Shown here: piece after piece, positions 24,112 through 32,866 of the stretch
How the letters are laid out: every line of letters begins with the position of its first letter
Position numbering within the stretch: the stretch's first letter is position 1
Notes under the pieces: model-generated
The model's database searches: none
The model's input: only the letters and a program-made list of their open reading frames with translations
What the model was told of the DNA's origin: nothing
Translations under genes and position numbers: made by a program
DNA from: Streptomyces sp. XY006
GTDB lineage: Bacteria; Actinomycetota; Actinomycetes; Streptomycetales; Streptomycetaceae
DNA: 64,000 nucleotides
Assembly (NCBI RefSeq): GCF_002237655.1
Contig: NZ_NOKT01000012.1
Location: forward strand, 165,512 to 229,511
Direction: 5' to 3'

Positions 24112-27108
24112 TCAGCCGGTGCCGCGCTGCCGCAGCACCGAACCGGACCGGCCCTTGACGACCTCCAGTTGCGCGTGGATACGCCGCCGCAGGTCGGGCA
24201 CGTGGCTGACGATGCCCACGCTGCGGTCGCGTTCGCGCAGCGCGTCGAGGACGTCGAGGACCTCGTCGAGGGTCTGGTCGTCGAGGCTGCCGAAGCCCTC
24301 GTCGATGAAGAGGGTGTCCAGCCGCACCCCGCGCGCCTCGTCCGTCACGACGTCCGCGAGGCCGAGGGCGAGGGCGAGGGAGGCGAAGAACGTCTCGCCG
24401 CCCGACAGCGTCGCCGTGTCGCGTTCGCGGCCGGTCCAGGCGTCGACGACGTGCAGTCCGAGCCCGCTGCGGCCGCGTCCGGTGCGGTCGTCGGAGTGGA
24501 CGAGGGTGTAGCGGCCGGAGGACATGCGCAGCAGCCGCACGGTCGCCGCGGCGGCGACCTGTTCCAGCCGCGCGGCCAGGACGTACGACTCCAGGCGCAT
24601 CCGGCGTTCGTTGTCCGCCGAGGTGCCGGCCGTGAGCCCGGCCATGCGGGCGACCCGGTCGTGCTCCTCGCGCAGCGGGGCGAGCCGGCGCACGGCCTCG
24701 GCCGCCCGGGCGGAGAGCCGGTCGAGTTCGGCGCAGCGCCGGCCCGCGGCGTCGTGGGCGGAGGCGGCCTCGCGCACCCGGCGGGCGGCCAGGTCGGCGG
24801 CCCGCTGCGCCGACTCGACGTCGGCGGGCGGCTGCTGGGCCGCGGCGGCCGTGTCGGCCTCGGCGAGGACGGCCCGTACGGCGGCCTCCTCGGTCTGCCA
24901 CGCGTCGAGCCGGTGCTGCAGGTCACGGTGGGCGGCGGGGTCGAGCAGCGCGTCGGCCGCCGCCTGCGGGGTCTCGAAGCCGGCCCGGAAGGCGGCGTCG
25001 GCGAGGCGGGCGTCGGCGTCCTTCAGCCGCTGGGCGGCGTCCTCGGCGGCCCGGGCGGCGTCGGCGGCGTCCGTGAGCAGTGCGGTACGCCGCTGCAGTT
25101 GCGCGGCCCGCGCGGCGACGCTGTCCAGGGCGCCCCGCGCGAGGTCCAGTTCCTCCTGGAGGGCGGCGCGTTCGCGGTCGAGGCGCTCGCGGTGACCGAC
25201 CCGGGCGGCGGCCCGGACGGCGGCCTCCTGCCGGGCGGCGACCCGTCGCTCGTGTTCCTGCCCGGCCGCTCGCAGCCGCTCCTGCGCGGCGTGCAGTTCG
25301 GCGGCGCCCGCGCGGGCGTGCGCGTACTGCTCCTCCAGCTCCTCGGCTTCCCGGGCGAGCTGCGCGGTGGGGGTGTCACCGGCCTCGGCGGTGGCGGCGG
25401 CCAGCGCCTCGCGGACGACACCCAGCCGCCGTTCGTGCTCGGCGCGCTCGTCGTCGGCGCGCCGGTAGGCGGCGAGCGCCCGCTCCTCCGCCTCGCGGTC
25501 GACGTGCCCGGCGACCCTGCGGGCGGGGGCGGGGTGCTCGGTCGCGCCGCAGACGGCACAGGGCTCCCCGTCGGTGAGCTGCGCGGCCAGTTCGGCGGCG
25601 ATGCCGGTCAGGCGCTGTTCCTTGAGGTCCAGCCAGTGCTGCTGGGCGCGCAGCGCCGCCTCCTGCGCGGAGCGGACCTGCTCGACGGCGCGGTCGGTGT
25701 CCTCGGCGAGCTGGTCACGCAGCCGGGCGGCCTTCAGGCGCTGCCGCGCCGGTTCGCGCCGGACGGCGAGCTGTTCGGCGAGGGAGGCGGCCCGCTGCGC
25801 GGCGTCGACCCGGTCCTGGAGGGCGGCGCGGGTCTCGTCCCAGCCGTCGAGCCAGGCTTCGGCCTCCTGGAGAAGGTCGGCGTCGGCGCGCTCCTGGCGG
25901 TCCAGGCCGGTGCGTTCGGTGTGGAGTTCGGCCAGGCGGCGTTCGGCGCGGCGGGCGGAGTCCAGTCCGCCCAGTTCCTCGGCCGCCCGGCGTGCGGCGG
26001 CGGCGAGTCCGGCCGCGCCCTCGGCGGCGAAGCGCTCGGGCAGCAGGGCCCGCGCGTGTGCCTCGGCGTCGGCCGTCCGGCGGTGTTCGGCCTCGGCGGA
26101 CTCCCGCAGGTCCAGGGCGGGGGCGACGGCTTCGGCCTTGCGGGCCCGCTCCATGAGTGCCTGTGCCTGACGGTAGGCCTCGGCGCCCTGTTCCAGCAGG
26201 GCCGCCTTCTCCCGCGCGTCGGCGAACCGCCGCTGCAGCCGGGCGAGTTCGCGGGCGTCGTCCAGGGCACGGCCGGTGGCGGCCTGCGCGGACTCGGCGG
26301 CGGCGAGCCGGCACGCGGCGACGGTGAGCTGCTCGCGGGCGGTGCTGCGGGCGACGGCGGCCGCGCTCAGCACGGCCTCGGCGAGCCCGGGTTCGCCGGG
26401 GGCCAGCTCCGGCAGCTCCATGGCGTCGCCCGCGGCCTGCTGCATGCGGTGGGCGTCGGCGAGCAGGGCGGCGTCGCCGTCGCGGACCCGGGTCTCGGTG
26501 GCCCGGCGGCGTTCGGCGAGGCGCTTCTCCACGTCGGCGAAGCGGCGGGTGTCGAAGAGGCGGCCCAGCAGTTTGCCGCGGGCCTCGGCGTCGGCGCGCA
26601 GGAACCGGGCGAAGTCCCCCTGGGGCAAGAGCACGACCTGGCAGAACTGCTCCCGGCTCATGCCGAGCAGCTGGGTGATCTCCTCGCCGATCTCCTGGTG
26701 GGAGCGGCTGAGGTCCTTCCAGCTCCCGGCCGTGGCGTCGTACTCGCGCAGCCAGGTCTGGGCCTTGTCCACCGTGGTGCCCGTGCCGCGTTTCTTGGGG
26801 CGCTCCCAGGGCGGCTGGCGGGTGATCTCCAGGCGGCGTCCGGCGACGGTCAGTTCGAGGGTGACCTCGGTGCGGGTGGCGGGGGCGGCGTGGTCGCTGC
26901 GCAGGGTGGTGCCCTGCCCGCCGCCCTGCCGGGCGCCGGGGACCGAGCCGTAGAGCGCGTAGCACACGGCGTCCAGGACGGACGTCTTGCCCGCGCCGGT
27001 CGGTCCGTGCAGCAGGAACAGCCCGGCCGCCGACAGCTCGTCGAAGTCGACGGTCTGGGTGCCGCCGAAGGGCCCGAAGGCGGTGACCGCGAGCCGGTGG
27101 AGCCTCAC
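24112..27108 (-). CDS. sbcC: Exonuclease SbcC (Rad50-like ATPase)
   Basis: The 998-residue SMC-like subunit of the SbcCD nuclease, which removes hairpins and protein-blocked DNA ends. The N-terminal Walker A is LLHGPTGAGKTSVLDAV. Two long coiled-coil arms flank a zinc hook CAVC (GEPCAVCGATEHPAP, near residue 517). The C-terminal half has the signature ATLSGGETFFASLALALGLAD and Walker B LDTLFIDEGFGSLD. GTG 27108 overlaps the sbcD stop by 4 bases, so the two are translated together. Confidence 0.96.
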   Translation of the reverse strand: MRLHRLAVTAFGPFGGTQTVDFDELSAAGLFLLHGPTGAGKTSVLDAVCYALYGSVPGARQGGGQGTTLRSDHAAPATRTEVTLELTVAGRRLEITRQPPWERPKKRGTGTTVDKAQTWLREYDATAGSWKDLSRSHQEIGEEITQLLGMSREQFCQVVLLPQGDFARFLRADAEARGKLLGRLFDTRRFADVEKRLAERRRATETRVRDGDAALLADAHRMQQAAGDAMELPELAPGEPGLAEAVLSAAAVARSTAREQLTVAACRLAAAESAQAATGRALDDARELARLQRRFADAREKAALLEQGAEAYRQAQALMERARKAEAVAPALDLRESAEAEHRRTADAEAHARALLPERFAAEGAAGLAAAARRAAEELGGLDSARRAERRLAELHTERTGLDRQERADADLLQEAEAWLDGWDETRAALQDRVDAAQRAASLAEQLAVRREPARQRLKAARLRDQLAEDTDRAVEQVRSAQEAALRAQQHWLDLKEQRLTGIAAELAAQLTDGEPCAVCGATEHPAPARRVAGHVDREAEERALAAYRRADDERAEHERRLGVVREALAAATAEAGDTPTAQLAREAEELEEQYAHARAGAAELHAAQERLRAAGQEHERRVAARQEAAVRAAARVGHRERLDRERAALQEELDLARGALDSVAARAAQLQRRTALLTDAADAARAAEDAAQRLKDADARLADAAFRAGFETPQAAADALLDPAAHRDLQHRLDAWQTEEAAVRAVLAEADTAAAAQQPPADVESAQRAADLAARRVREAASAHDAAGRRCAELDRLSARAAEAVRRLAPLREEHDRVARMAGLTAGTSADNERRMRLESYVLAARLEQVAAAATVRLLRMSSGRYTLVHSDDRTGRGRSGLGLHVVDAWTGRERDTATLSGGETFFASLALALGLADVVTDEARGVRLDTLFIDEGFGSLDDQTLDEVLDVLDALRERDRSVGIVSHVPDLRRRIHAQLEVVKGRSGSVLRQRGTG

Positions 27109-28268
27109 CGGGCCACCTCCCGCACGGCCTCGTCGGAGCGCACCGCGTCGAAGGCGTCGCGCAGGACGCCCTGTTCGTGCGCGTCGGGCCCGGCGCCGCG
27201 CACATGGGCGACGAAGTCCTCGGCGATCTGCTGGTCGCTGCGGCCGGCGAGGCGGCGTGCGTAGGACACCTCCGGGTCGTCCCCGGAGCGGTCGGGGTCG
27301 AAGACCAGGCTGAGCGTGTGCGGGAAGCGCTCGGCGAGCCGGGCCATCGGGTCCGCCGGCCGGACGGGGTCGGTGAGCGTCGCCTCGACCCACGCCTCCT
27401 CGTGCCGGGCCAGGGCGGGGTCGGCGAGGAGGTCCTCCAGGGCGCCCCGGATCCGGGCCAGGGGGCGCGGCACCGGGCAGTCGACGCGCTCGGCGGTGAC
27501 CGAGCCGTCGGCGGCGAGGTCGACGAGCCACATGCTCTTGCGGTGCGCGGCCTCCGAGAAGGAGTAGGGCAGCGGGGAGCCGGAGTAGCGGACGCGGTCG
27601 GTGAGGGTCTGGCAGCCGTGCAGATGCCCGAGCGCCACGTAGTCGACGCCGTCGAACACGCCGGCGGGCACCGCGGCGACGCCGCCGACGGTGATGTCCC
27701 GTTCGCTGTCGCTGGGTTCGCCGCCGGTGACGAAGGCGTGCGCGAGGACGACGGAGCGGGTGCCGGGGGCGCGGCCGGCGAGGTCGGCGCGGACCCGGTC
27801 CATTGCGGCGGCGAGCACGGCCTCGTGGCCAGCCTTCTCCACCCCGAACTCGTCCTTCACCAGGGCCGGTTCGAGATAGGGCAGTCCGTAGAAGGCGACG
27901 TCCCCGTGCGCGTCGGACAGCACCACGGGGGTGCCGGCGGCCGACGGCTCGGTCCGCAGATGGATGCCGGCCCGTCCGATCAGGCCCGCGCCGACGCCCA
28001 GCCGGCGGGCCGAGTCGTGGTTCCCGGAGATCATCACGGTCGGCACACCGAGGTCCGCGAGGCGGTGCAGGGCGTCGTCGAACAGCTCGACCGCGGCGAG
28101 CGGCGGCACCGCCCGGTCGTACACGTCTCCCGACACCAGCACCGCGTCCACGGCCCGCTCCCGCACGGTCGTGACGAGGTGGGCGATGAACTCGGCCTGC
28201 GCCCCGAGCAGGTTGACCCGGTGGAACGCCCGGCCGAGGTGCCAGTCGGAAGTGTGCAGCAGTCTCAT
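27105..28268 (-). CDS. sbcD: Exonuclease SbcD (Mre11-like nuclease)
   Basis: The 387-residue Mn2+-dependent nuclease partner of SbcC. The phosphoesterase motifs appear in order: HTSDWHLGR, LVSGDVYDR, VMISGNHDSARRLG, LAHAFVTGG and ALGHLHG. These supply the metal-binding Asp, His and Asn residues. Length and start (MRLLHTSDWHLGRAF) are normal for the family. It is the first gene of the sbcDC operon. A short upstream region separates it from the YigZ gene, which is read in the same direction. Confidence 0.96.
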   Translation of the reverse strand: MRLLHTSDWHLGRAFHRVNLLGAQAEFIAHLVTTVRERAVDAVLVSGDVYDRAVPPLAAVELFDDALHRLADLGVPTVMISGNHDSARRLGVGAGLIGRAGIHLRTEPSAAGTPVVLSDAHGDVAFYGLPYLEPALVKDEFGVEKAGHEAVLAAAMDRVRADLAGRAPGTRSVVLAHAFVTGGEPSDSERDITVGGVAAVPAGVFDGVDYVALGHLHGCQTLTDRVRYSGSPLPYSFSEAAHRKSMWLVDLAADGSVTAERVDCPVPRPLARIRGALEDLLADPALARHEEAWVEATLTDPVRPADPMARLAERFPHTLSLVFDPDRSGDDPEVSYARRLAGRSDQQIAEDFVAHVRGAGPDAHEQGVLRDAFDAVRSDEAVREVAR

Positions 28269-28376
28269 GATCCCCCGAGACTATCCGCCGGGCCTGACAG
28301 CACGGGCGGTTACTCCCGTATCGACCGTCATCTCCCGCCACGAGCGCGCCCGTTATGACCGCTTAGGGGTGGAACG

Positions 28377-29003
28377 TCAGGCGTCTCCGTAGGCCTCGCC
28401 GCCCGGCTCGAAGCGGGCCGTGCCGGATGTCACGTCGGCGAGCCAGGCCTTGAAGGGCGCGACCTCCGCGTCCGGGAGGGCGATCTCGATGGTGACCGCC
28501 TCGGCGTAGCGCACGTCCCGGACCTCGCGTCCGCCGGCGCGCAGGTCGTTCTCCAGCTTCCCGGCCCGCTGGTGGTCGACGGTGACGGTGGCGAGGCGGA
28601 ACCTGCGGCGGGTGCGGGTGCCGACGGCGTCCAGGGCCTCGCCGACCGCCCCGCCGTAGGCCCGGATGAGACCGCCCGCGCCGAGCTTGATGCCGCCGTA
28701 GTAACGGGTGACGACGGCGACGACGTACCGCATGTCGCGGCGCAGCAGCATCTGGAGCATGGGGACGCCGGCGGTGCCGCCGGGTTCGCCGTCGTCGGAG
28801 GCCTTCTGGACGGAGGCGTCGGCGCCGATGACGTAGGCCCAGCAGTTGTGGGTGGCGTCGGCGTGCTCCTTGCGGACCGCGGCGATGAACGCCTGGGCCT
28901 CCTGCTCGGTGGCCGCAGGTGCCAGGGCGCACAGGAAGCGGGAGCGGTTGACCTCGGTCTCGTGTACGCCCGCGCGGGCGACCGTGCGGTATTCGTCCTG
29001 CAT
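28377..29003 (-). CDS. YigZ/IMPACT family protein
   Basis: A 208-residue protein of the UPF0029/IMPACT family. The N-terminal domain carries FIAAVRKEHADATHNCWAYV and the phosphate-binding-like DDGEPGGTAGVPML and VVTRYYGGIKLGAGGL. A C-terminal DUF1949 domain follows (about 135-205). The bacterial members have no firm biochemical role; a link to translation control is proposed for eukaryotic IMPACT. The ATG lies 6 bases after TAGGCT (29015-29010) and has no ribosome site. Confidence 0.92.
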   Translation of the reverse strand: MQDEYRTVARAGVHETEVNRSRFLCALAPAATEQEAQAFIAAVRKEHADATHNCWAYVIGADASVQKASDDGEPGGTAGVPMLQMLLRRDMRYVVAVVTRYYGGIKLGAGGLIRAYGGAVGEALDAVGTRTRRRFRLATVTVDHQRAGKLENDLRAGGREVRDVRYAEAVTIEIALPDAEVAPFKAWLADVTSGTARFEPGGEAYGDA

Positions 29004-29067
29004 CGGGCCAGCCTAAGCCCCTGGTCAGGGGCGACGGCCCGGCCGGTACCGCCGCCGGCGCCGCGGG

Positions 29068-29352
29068 CTAGGAGTGCGCCACGACCTCACCGGCCGTGAC
29101 CTGGGGCGGCTGGGGCAGCAGCTCGGCGAGGCGGTCCCGGACGAACGCCGCCGCGCGCTCGGTCGACGCCTCGGCGCCGGCGCGGTCCCGGAAGACGCCC
29201 GTCGACAGCATCACACCGCCCCCGGCGTCGACGAAGTAGTAGGCCACGAAGCCGTCGACGTCACGGATGAGCGGGACGAACTCCTCGTTCACCCGCCGTC
29301 CCGCCTCGGCCGGGTCGGTCACGCCTTCGTACCGTCGCACCACCGCGTGCAT
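29068..29352 (-). CDS. Small ABM-like (dimeric alpha/beta barrel) protein
   Basis: A 94-residue protein with the pattern of antibiotic-biosynthesis-monooxygenase-like dimeric barrels: strand-helix HAVVRRYEGVTDPAEAGRRV, then VDGFVAYYFVDAGGGVMLSTGVFRD. It lacks obvious catalytic residues, and such proteins range from heme-degrading enzymes to unknowns. The ATG has a GAGGAG site 8 bases upstream. It probably has its own promoter. The neighbours give no hint of substrate. Confidence 0.75.
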   Translation of the reverse strand: MHAVVRRYEGVTDPAEAGRRVNEEFVPLIRDVDGFVAYYFVDAGGGVMLSTGVFRDRAGAEASTERAAAFVRDRLAELLPQPPQVTAGEVVAHS

Positions 29353-29477
29353 GGCAGGTCTCCTCTTGGGTCGCAGGGCCGTTCCTCGCAGACGGCGTAC
29401 CCGTGAGGGGGGACGCGACGGCCCGCCGTCCGGCTCACGTCACCGGAAATACGCCTTTTCGGTACGCCGAACGGCGG

Positions 29478-30020
29478 CTACTTCTTCGCGCCCCGGGGCA
29501 CCGTCACGGACGTCAGCAGGGCCGTGCCCGGGGCGAGGTCCCGCCAGGTCGTGCCGCGCCAGGACAGGACGGCGATCGCCGCCGTGGGGAACTTGGTGCG
29601 GACCCGTTCCAGGGTGTCGTCGAGGCCGTCGCGCGCCAGGGCGAGGATCAGTTCCTCCAGGCCCGGGTTGTGGCCGATCAGCAGCAGCGTCTCCACCTCC
29701 GGGGGCACCTCGCGCACCACGGTCAGCAGACCGGCGGGCCCGGCGGCGTACAGGCGCCGGTCGTGGCGGACCGGCGGGGGCGTGCCCCACTCGGCGGCGG
29801 CCAGTTCCCAGGTGCGGCGGGCGCGTACGGCGGTGGAGCACAGGGTGAGGTCGGGCAGGCAGTCGGCCTCGGCCAGGGCCCGTCCGGCGGCGGGGGCGTC
29901 GCGGCGGCCGCGGGGGGCCAGCGGGCGTTCGTGGTCGGCGACGTCCACGGGCCAGGCGGACTTGGCGTGCCGCAGCACGACCAGGCGGCGCAGCGGGCCG
30001 GCGCCGGCACGGTCGATCAT
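29478..30020 (-). CDS. sixA: SixA-type phosphohistidine phosphatase
   Basis: A 180-residue histidine phosphatase. The RHG motif is VVLRHAKSAWP, with nucleophile His near residue 18. The second catalytic His is in LLIGHNPGLEEL, and LCSTAVRARRTWE is the usual phosphate-pocket Arg segment. SixA proteins dephosphorylate phosphohistidine in phosphorelays. ATG 30020 shares one base with the stop codon of the upstream MshC-like gene (TGATG), which implies coupled translation and a possible functional link. Confidence 0.88.
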   Translation of the reverse strand: MIDRAGAGPLRRLVVLRHAKSAWPVDVADHERPLAPRGRRDAPAAGRALAEADCLPDLTLCSTAVRARRTWELAAAEWGTPPPVRHDRRLYAAGPAGLLTVVREVPPEVETLLLIGHNPGLEELILALARDGLDDTLERVRTKFPTAAIAVLSWRGTTWRDLAPGTALLTSVTVPRGAKK

Positions 30021-30733
30021 CAAGAGCTCCCCAGGTCGCGGGTGAGGTCGAGGCCGAGGAGGCGGTCGGCGTGGGCGTAGGTCTCGAAGCGGGCGCCGTC
30101 CGGCAGTTCCGGGTCGCTCTCCACCCGGCGCAGCACCTCCAGCACCGCGGGCACGTCGAGGTCGTCCTCCCAGGCGTGGCGCAGCCGTCCCCGCACCTCG
30201 TCGGGGACGGGCCGCGACGGGCTGCGGGCCCACCGGGCGACCGCGGCGCGCCAGCGGGTGAGGGTGGCGGCGGCTGCGGCCAGGGCGGCCTCGTCCAGCC
30301 GGATGCCGGCGCTGTGGTGGCGGGTGAGCAGGGCGAGCCGCAGGACCGCGGGGTCGGCGGGGTCCGGCGGGCCGGGCAGCACCGGCGCGACGGCGATCCG
30401 CACCCCGTCCGGTCCCGTCGCGCCCTCGGCCGCGACGTGGATGGCCTGGGCCTCGCCGAGTCCGGCGCCGACGTCGTGGCTGTCCTCGAAGGGGCGGATG
30501 CCGAGGGCCGTGGCCCGGGCCAGCAGCTCGGCCTGGCGGTGGCCGCCGGTCAGCAGGGCCCACACGGGCGTGCCGCCGATCTCCAGCGCCCGGACGAGGA
30601 GGTCCGCGACGAGCAGCACCCGCAGGTGTGTCGTGTCGGAGCCGGGCGCGTGCGCCTCGACTCGCGTCAGGCCCCGGCGGGCCGGGGCGGCGTCGGCCGG
30701 CTCGCCGGTACGGGCGTCGATGATGCGCAGCAC
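30020..30733 (-). CDS. MshC/CysRS-like protein lacking catalytic motifs
   Basis: A protein of about 237 residues. Its last 110 residues resemble the C-terminus of MshC, the mycothiol cysteine ligase related to cysteinyl-tRNA synthetase: LRLALLTRHHSAGI, LTRWRAAVAR and HAWEDDLDVPAVL. The start (LRIIDARTGEPADAAP) and THLRVLLVADLLVRALE match the beginning of the synthetase fold. The zinc Cys, the HIGH box (here THLR), most of the catalytic core and KMSKS are missing. It is therefore probably not an active ligase. GTG 30733 is preferred; GTG/ATG 30772 would add 13 residues. Co-translated with sixA. Confidence 0.7.
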   Translation of the reverse strand: MLRIIDARTGEPADAAPARRGLTRVEAHAPGSDTTHLRVLLVADLLVRALEIGGTPVWALLTGGHRQAELLARATALGIRPFEDSHDVGAGLGEAQAIHVAAEGATGPDGVRIAVAPVLPGPPDPADPAVLRLALLTRHHSAGIRLDEAALAAAAATLTRWRAAVARWARSPSRPVPDEVRGRLRHAWEDDLDVPAVLEVLRRVESDPELPDGARFETYAHADRLLGLDLTRDLGSS

Positions 30734-30809
30734 GAGGCGAGCGTAGGCGGGTGGGCGCGGGCGCGCAGTCATGCGCGCCGTTTTCCGGACACCCCGGGGC
30801 GGCCGTCGC

Positions 30810-31790
30810 TCAGTCCAGCGTGCCCAGGAACCGCACGTGGGGGCGCCCCTCGGGGCCGTCCGTGCGGACGGCGGCCCGCACCCCGTACACCTCGGCGATC
30901 AGCTTCTCGGTGAGGACGTCGGCCGGGGTCCCGCCCGCGACGACCCGTCCCGCGCACAGCACGACGACCCGGTCGCAGTACATCGCCGCGAGGTTGAGGT
31001 CGTGCAGCGCGACGACGGTGGTGACCGGCAGCCGCGCGACCAGGGCGAGCAGGTCGAGCTGGTGGTGGATGTCGAGGTGGTTGGTGGGCTCGTCCAGGAG
31101 GAGTTCGCGCGGTTCCTGGGCGAGCGCGCGGGCGATCTGGACCCGCTGGCGTTCGCCGCCCGAGAGGGTGTGCCAGCGCCGGCCGGCCCGGTCGGCGAGG
31201 GCGGTGCGCTCCAGGGCGGTCCGCACGGCCCGTTCGTCGTGCGGCGAGGCCGAGGCCCAGGCCCTGCGGTGGGGGATGCGCCCCAGCCGTACGACGTCCT
31301 CGACGGTCAGCTCGACCTGGGTGTCCGCGTGCTGTTCGACGACGGCGAGGCGACGGGCGACCGTGCGGCGGGGCAGGTCTCCCAGGGGCGTGCCGTCGAG
31401 GGTGACGACTCCCGCGGTCGGCCGGAGCAGCCCGGCCAGCAGCCGCAGGAGCGTGGACTTGCCGGAGCCGTTGGGGCCGAGGACGCCGAGCGTGGAGCCG
31501 GGCTCCGGCGCGAGGACGACGTCGTCGAGGATCAGCCGCCCGTCGGCCCGGCGCCCGACCCGCTCGGCCCGCAGCCCTTCGCCCCGGGGCTCACCCGGTC
31601 CGACCACCACCCCGACAGCACGGCCGACGCCCTGCCCGGTCATCCCGACCTGCTCGGCGCAAGCGGCCTGCCCGGCTCGCCCGGCTTGCCCCGCTTGCCC
31701 AGCGCAATCGGCCTGCCCGGCTTGCCTCGCCCCCTCGGCCCTCTTGGCCCCCTGGTCGGCGTCGCCCGCCGGTGCCCCCGTCCCGCTCAC
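30810..31790 (-). CDS. btuD: Cobalamin ABC transporter ATP-binding protein
   Basis: A 326-residue ATPase of the iron-siderophore/B12 importer class. Walker A is LGPNGSGKSTLL, the signature is TLSGGERQRVQIARAL, Walker B is ELLLDEPTNHLDI, and the H-loop is VVALHDLNLA. The core occupies about residues 80-310. The first 70 residues are an unusual Ala/Gly/Gln/Arg-rich extension with a 15-residue repeat. GTG 31790 overlaps the permease stop by 4 bases. The B12 role comes from the riboswitch at the head of the operon. Without it, heme or siderophore import would be equally likely. Confidence 0.85.
   Translation of the reverse strand: MSGTGAPAGDADQGAKRAEGARQAGQADCAGQAGQAGRAGQAACAEQVGMTGQGVGRAVGVVVGPGEPRGEGLRAERVGRRADGRLILDDVVLAPEPGSTLGVLGPNGSGKSTLLRLLAGLLRPTAGVVTLDGTPLGDLPRRTVARRLAVVEQHADTQVELTVEDVVRLGRIPHRRAWASASPHDERAVRTALERTALADRAGRRWHTLSGGERQRVQIARALAQEPRELLLDEPTNHLDIHHQLDLLALVARLPVTTVVALHDLNLAAMYCDRVVVLCAGRVVAGGTPADVLTEKLIAEVYGVRAAVRTDGPEGRPHVRFLGTLD
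31659..31726. repeat. 45-bp period repeat in the btuD 5' end
   Basis: Two 23-base copies beginning GCAA[GT]CGGCCTGCCCGGCT (31659-31681 and 31704-31726) differ at two positions and are spaced 45 bases apart, a multiple of three. They encode the related peptides GQADCAGQAGQ and GQAACAEQ in the ATPase N-terminal extension. The spacing suggests in-frame duplication. Confidence 0.65.
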
Positions 31791-32866
31791 CGTGTCCTCC
31801 GCGTCCGGTACAGCACGGCCACGAACGCCGGTACTCCGATCAGGGACGTCACCACACCCACCGGCACCTCCCGCGGATCGAGCACGGTCCGGGCCAGCGT
31901 GTCGACCCACACCAGGAAGACGGCACCGGCCAGTGCCGTGACTGGCAGCAGCCGGACGTGCCCGGGCCCGCACAGCGCCCGGGCCGCGTGCGGCAGGACC
32001 AGCCCGACGAAGCCGATCGCCCCGGCCGAGCTGACCAGCGCCGCCGTGAGCAGGGCCGTGACGCAGAGCAGCACCAGGCGGGTGCGGGCCACGGACACCC
32101 CGAGCGCGGCCGCCGCTTCCTGCCCGAAGGCGAAGGCGTCGAGGGTACGGGCGTACGCGAGGCACACCACCAGCGCCACGGCCAGCACGGCCCCGCACAG
32201 CCACACGTCGGTCCAGCCGGCGCCACCGAGCGAGCCGAGCAGCCAGAACAGCACGCCCCGGGTGGTCTCGGCGTCGGCGGAGGTCAGCACCACGAAGGAC
32301 GTGAGCGCCGAGAACAGCTGCATGGCGGCGACCCCGGCGAGGACCACCCGGTCGGTGGTGCCGCCCAGGGTGTGGCTGAGCAGCAGCACCAGCGCGAAGG
32401 AGACCAGCGCCCCGAGGAAGGCTCCCGAGGAGACGGAGAGCGCGCCGCCGCCCACGCCGAGCACGACGACCAGGACCGCGCCGGTGGAGGCGCCCGAGGA
32501 GACCCCGAGCACGAACGGATCGGCGAGCGGGTTGCGCAGCAGCGACTGCATCACCGCCCCGCACATGGCGAGTCCGGCCCCGCACACGGCGGCGAGCAGG
32601 GTGCGCGGCAGCCGCAGCTGCCAGACGATGCCGTCCCGGATCGGTGTCAGGTCCGAGGTGCCGAGGCCGAGATGGGCGGCCACGACCGACCACACGTCGC
32701 CGACCCCGATGTCGGCGGGGCCGATGGTGAGGGCCACGGCGAGGGAGACGACGAGCGCGAGCACCCCGGCGGCGCCCAGGGCGAGCCCCGCCCCGCGGCG
32801 GGGCGGGGGCCCGGCGTCCCGAACCCCGCGGCGGGGCCGGGCGTCCGGAGCGCCCGGGGCGGTCAC
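31787..32866 (-). CDS. btuC: Cobalamin ABC transporter permease (FecCD/BtuC family)
   Basis: A 359-residue permease with about ten membrane segments. FecCD motifs are WQLRLPRTLLAAVCGAGLAMCGAVMQ, RNPLADPFVLGVSSGAS and IGFVGLVLPHAAR. The first 35 residues are Pro/Arg-rich and cytoplasmic. GTG 32866 overlaps the btuF stop by 4 bases (GTGA), and the same arrangement joins it to btuD. BtuC forms the membrane channel of the vitamin B12 importer; the substrate is assigned from the riboswitch. Confidence 0.9.
   Translation of the reverse strand: MTAPGAPDARPRRGVRDAGPPPRRGAGLALGAAGVLALVVSLAVALTIGPADIGVGDVWSVVAAHLGLGTSDLTPIRDGIVWQLRLPRTLLAAVCGAGLAMCGAVMQSLLRNPLADPFVLGVSSGASTGAVLVVVLGVGGGALSVSSGAFLGALVSFALVLLLSHTLGGTTDRVVLAGVAAMQLFSALTSFVVLTSADAETTRGVLFWLLGSLGGAGWTDVWLCGAVLAVALVVCLAYARTLDAFAFGQEAAAALGVSVARTRLVLLCVTALLTAALVSSAGAIGFVGLVLPHAARALCGPGHVRLLPVTALAGAVFLVWVDTLARTVLDPREVPVGVVTSLIGVPAFVAVLYRTRRTR

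Noticed and set aside
24169..27264. A 1031-residue open frame on the plus strand opposite sbcC
   Set aside because: It is antisense to a clear SbcC gene with intact Walker, hook and signature motifs. The product is a Gly/Val/Ala-rich low-complexity string, which high third-position GC produces on the opposite strand.
30020..30733. A second functional mshC or cysS
   Set aside because: The zinc ligand, HIGH and KMSKS motifs and most of the catalytic domain are missing, so activity is not credible.
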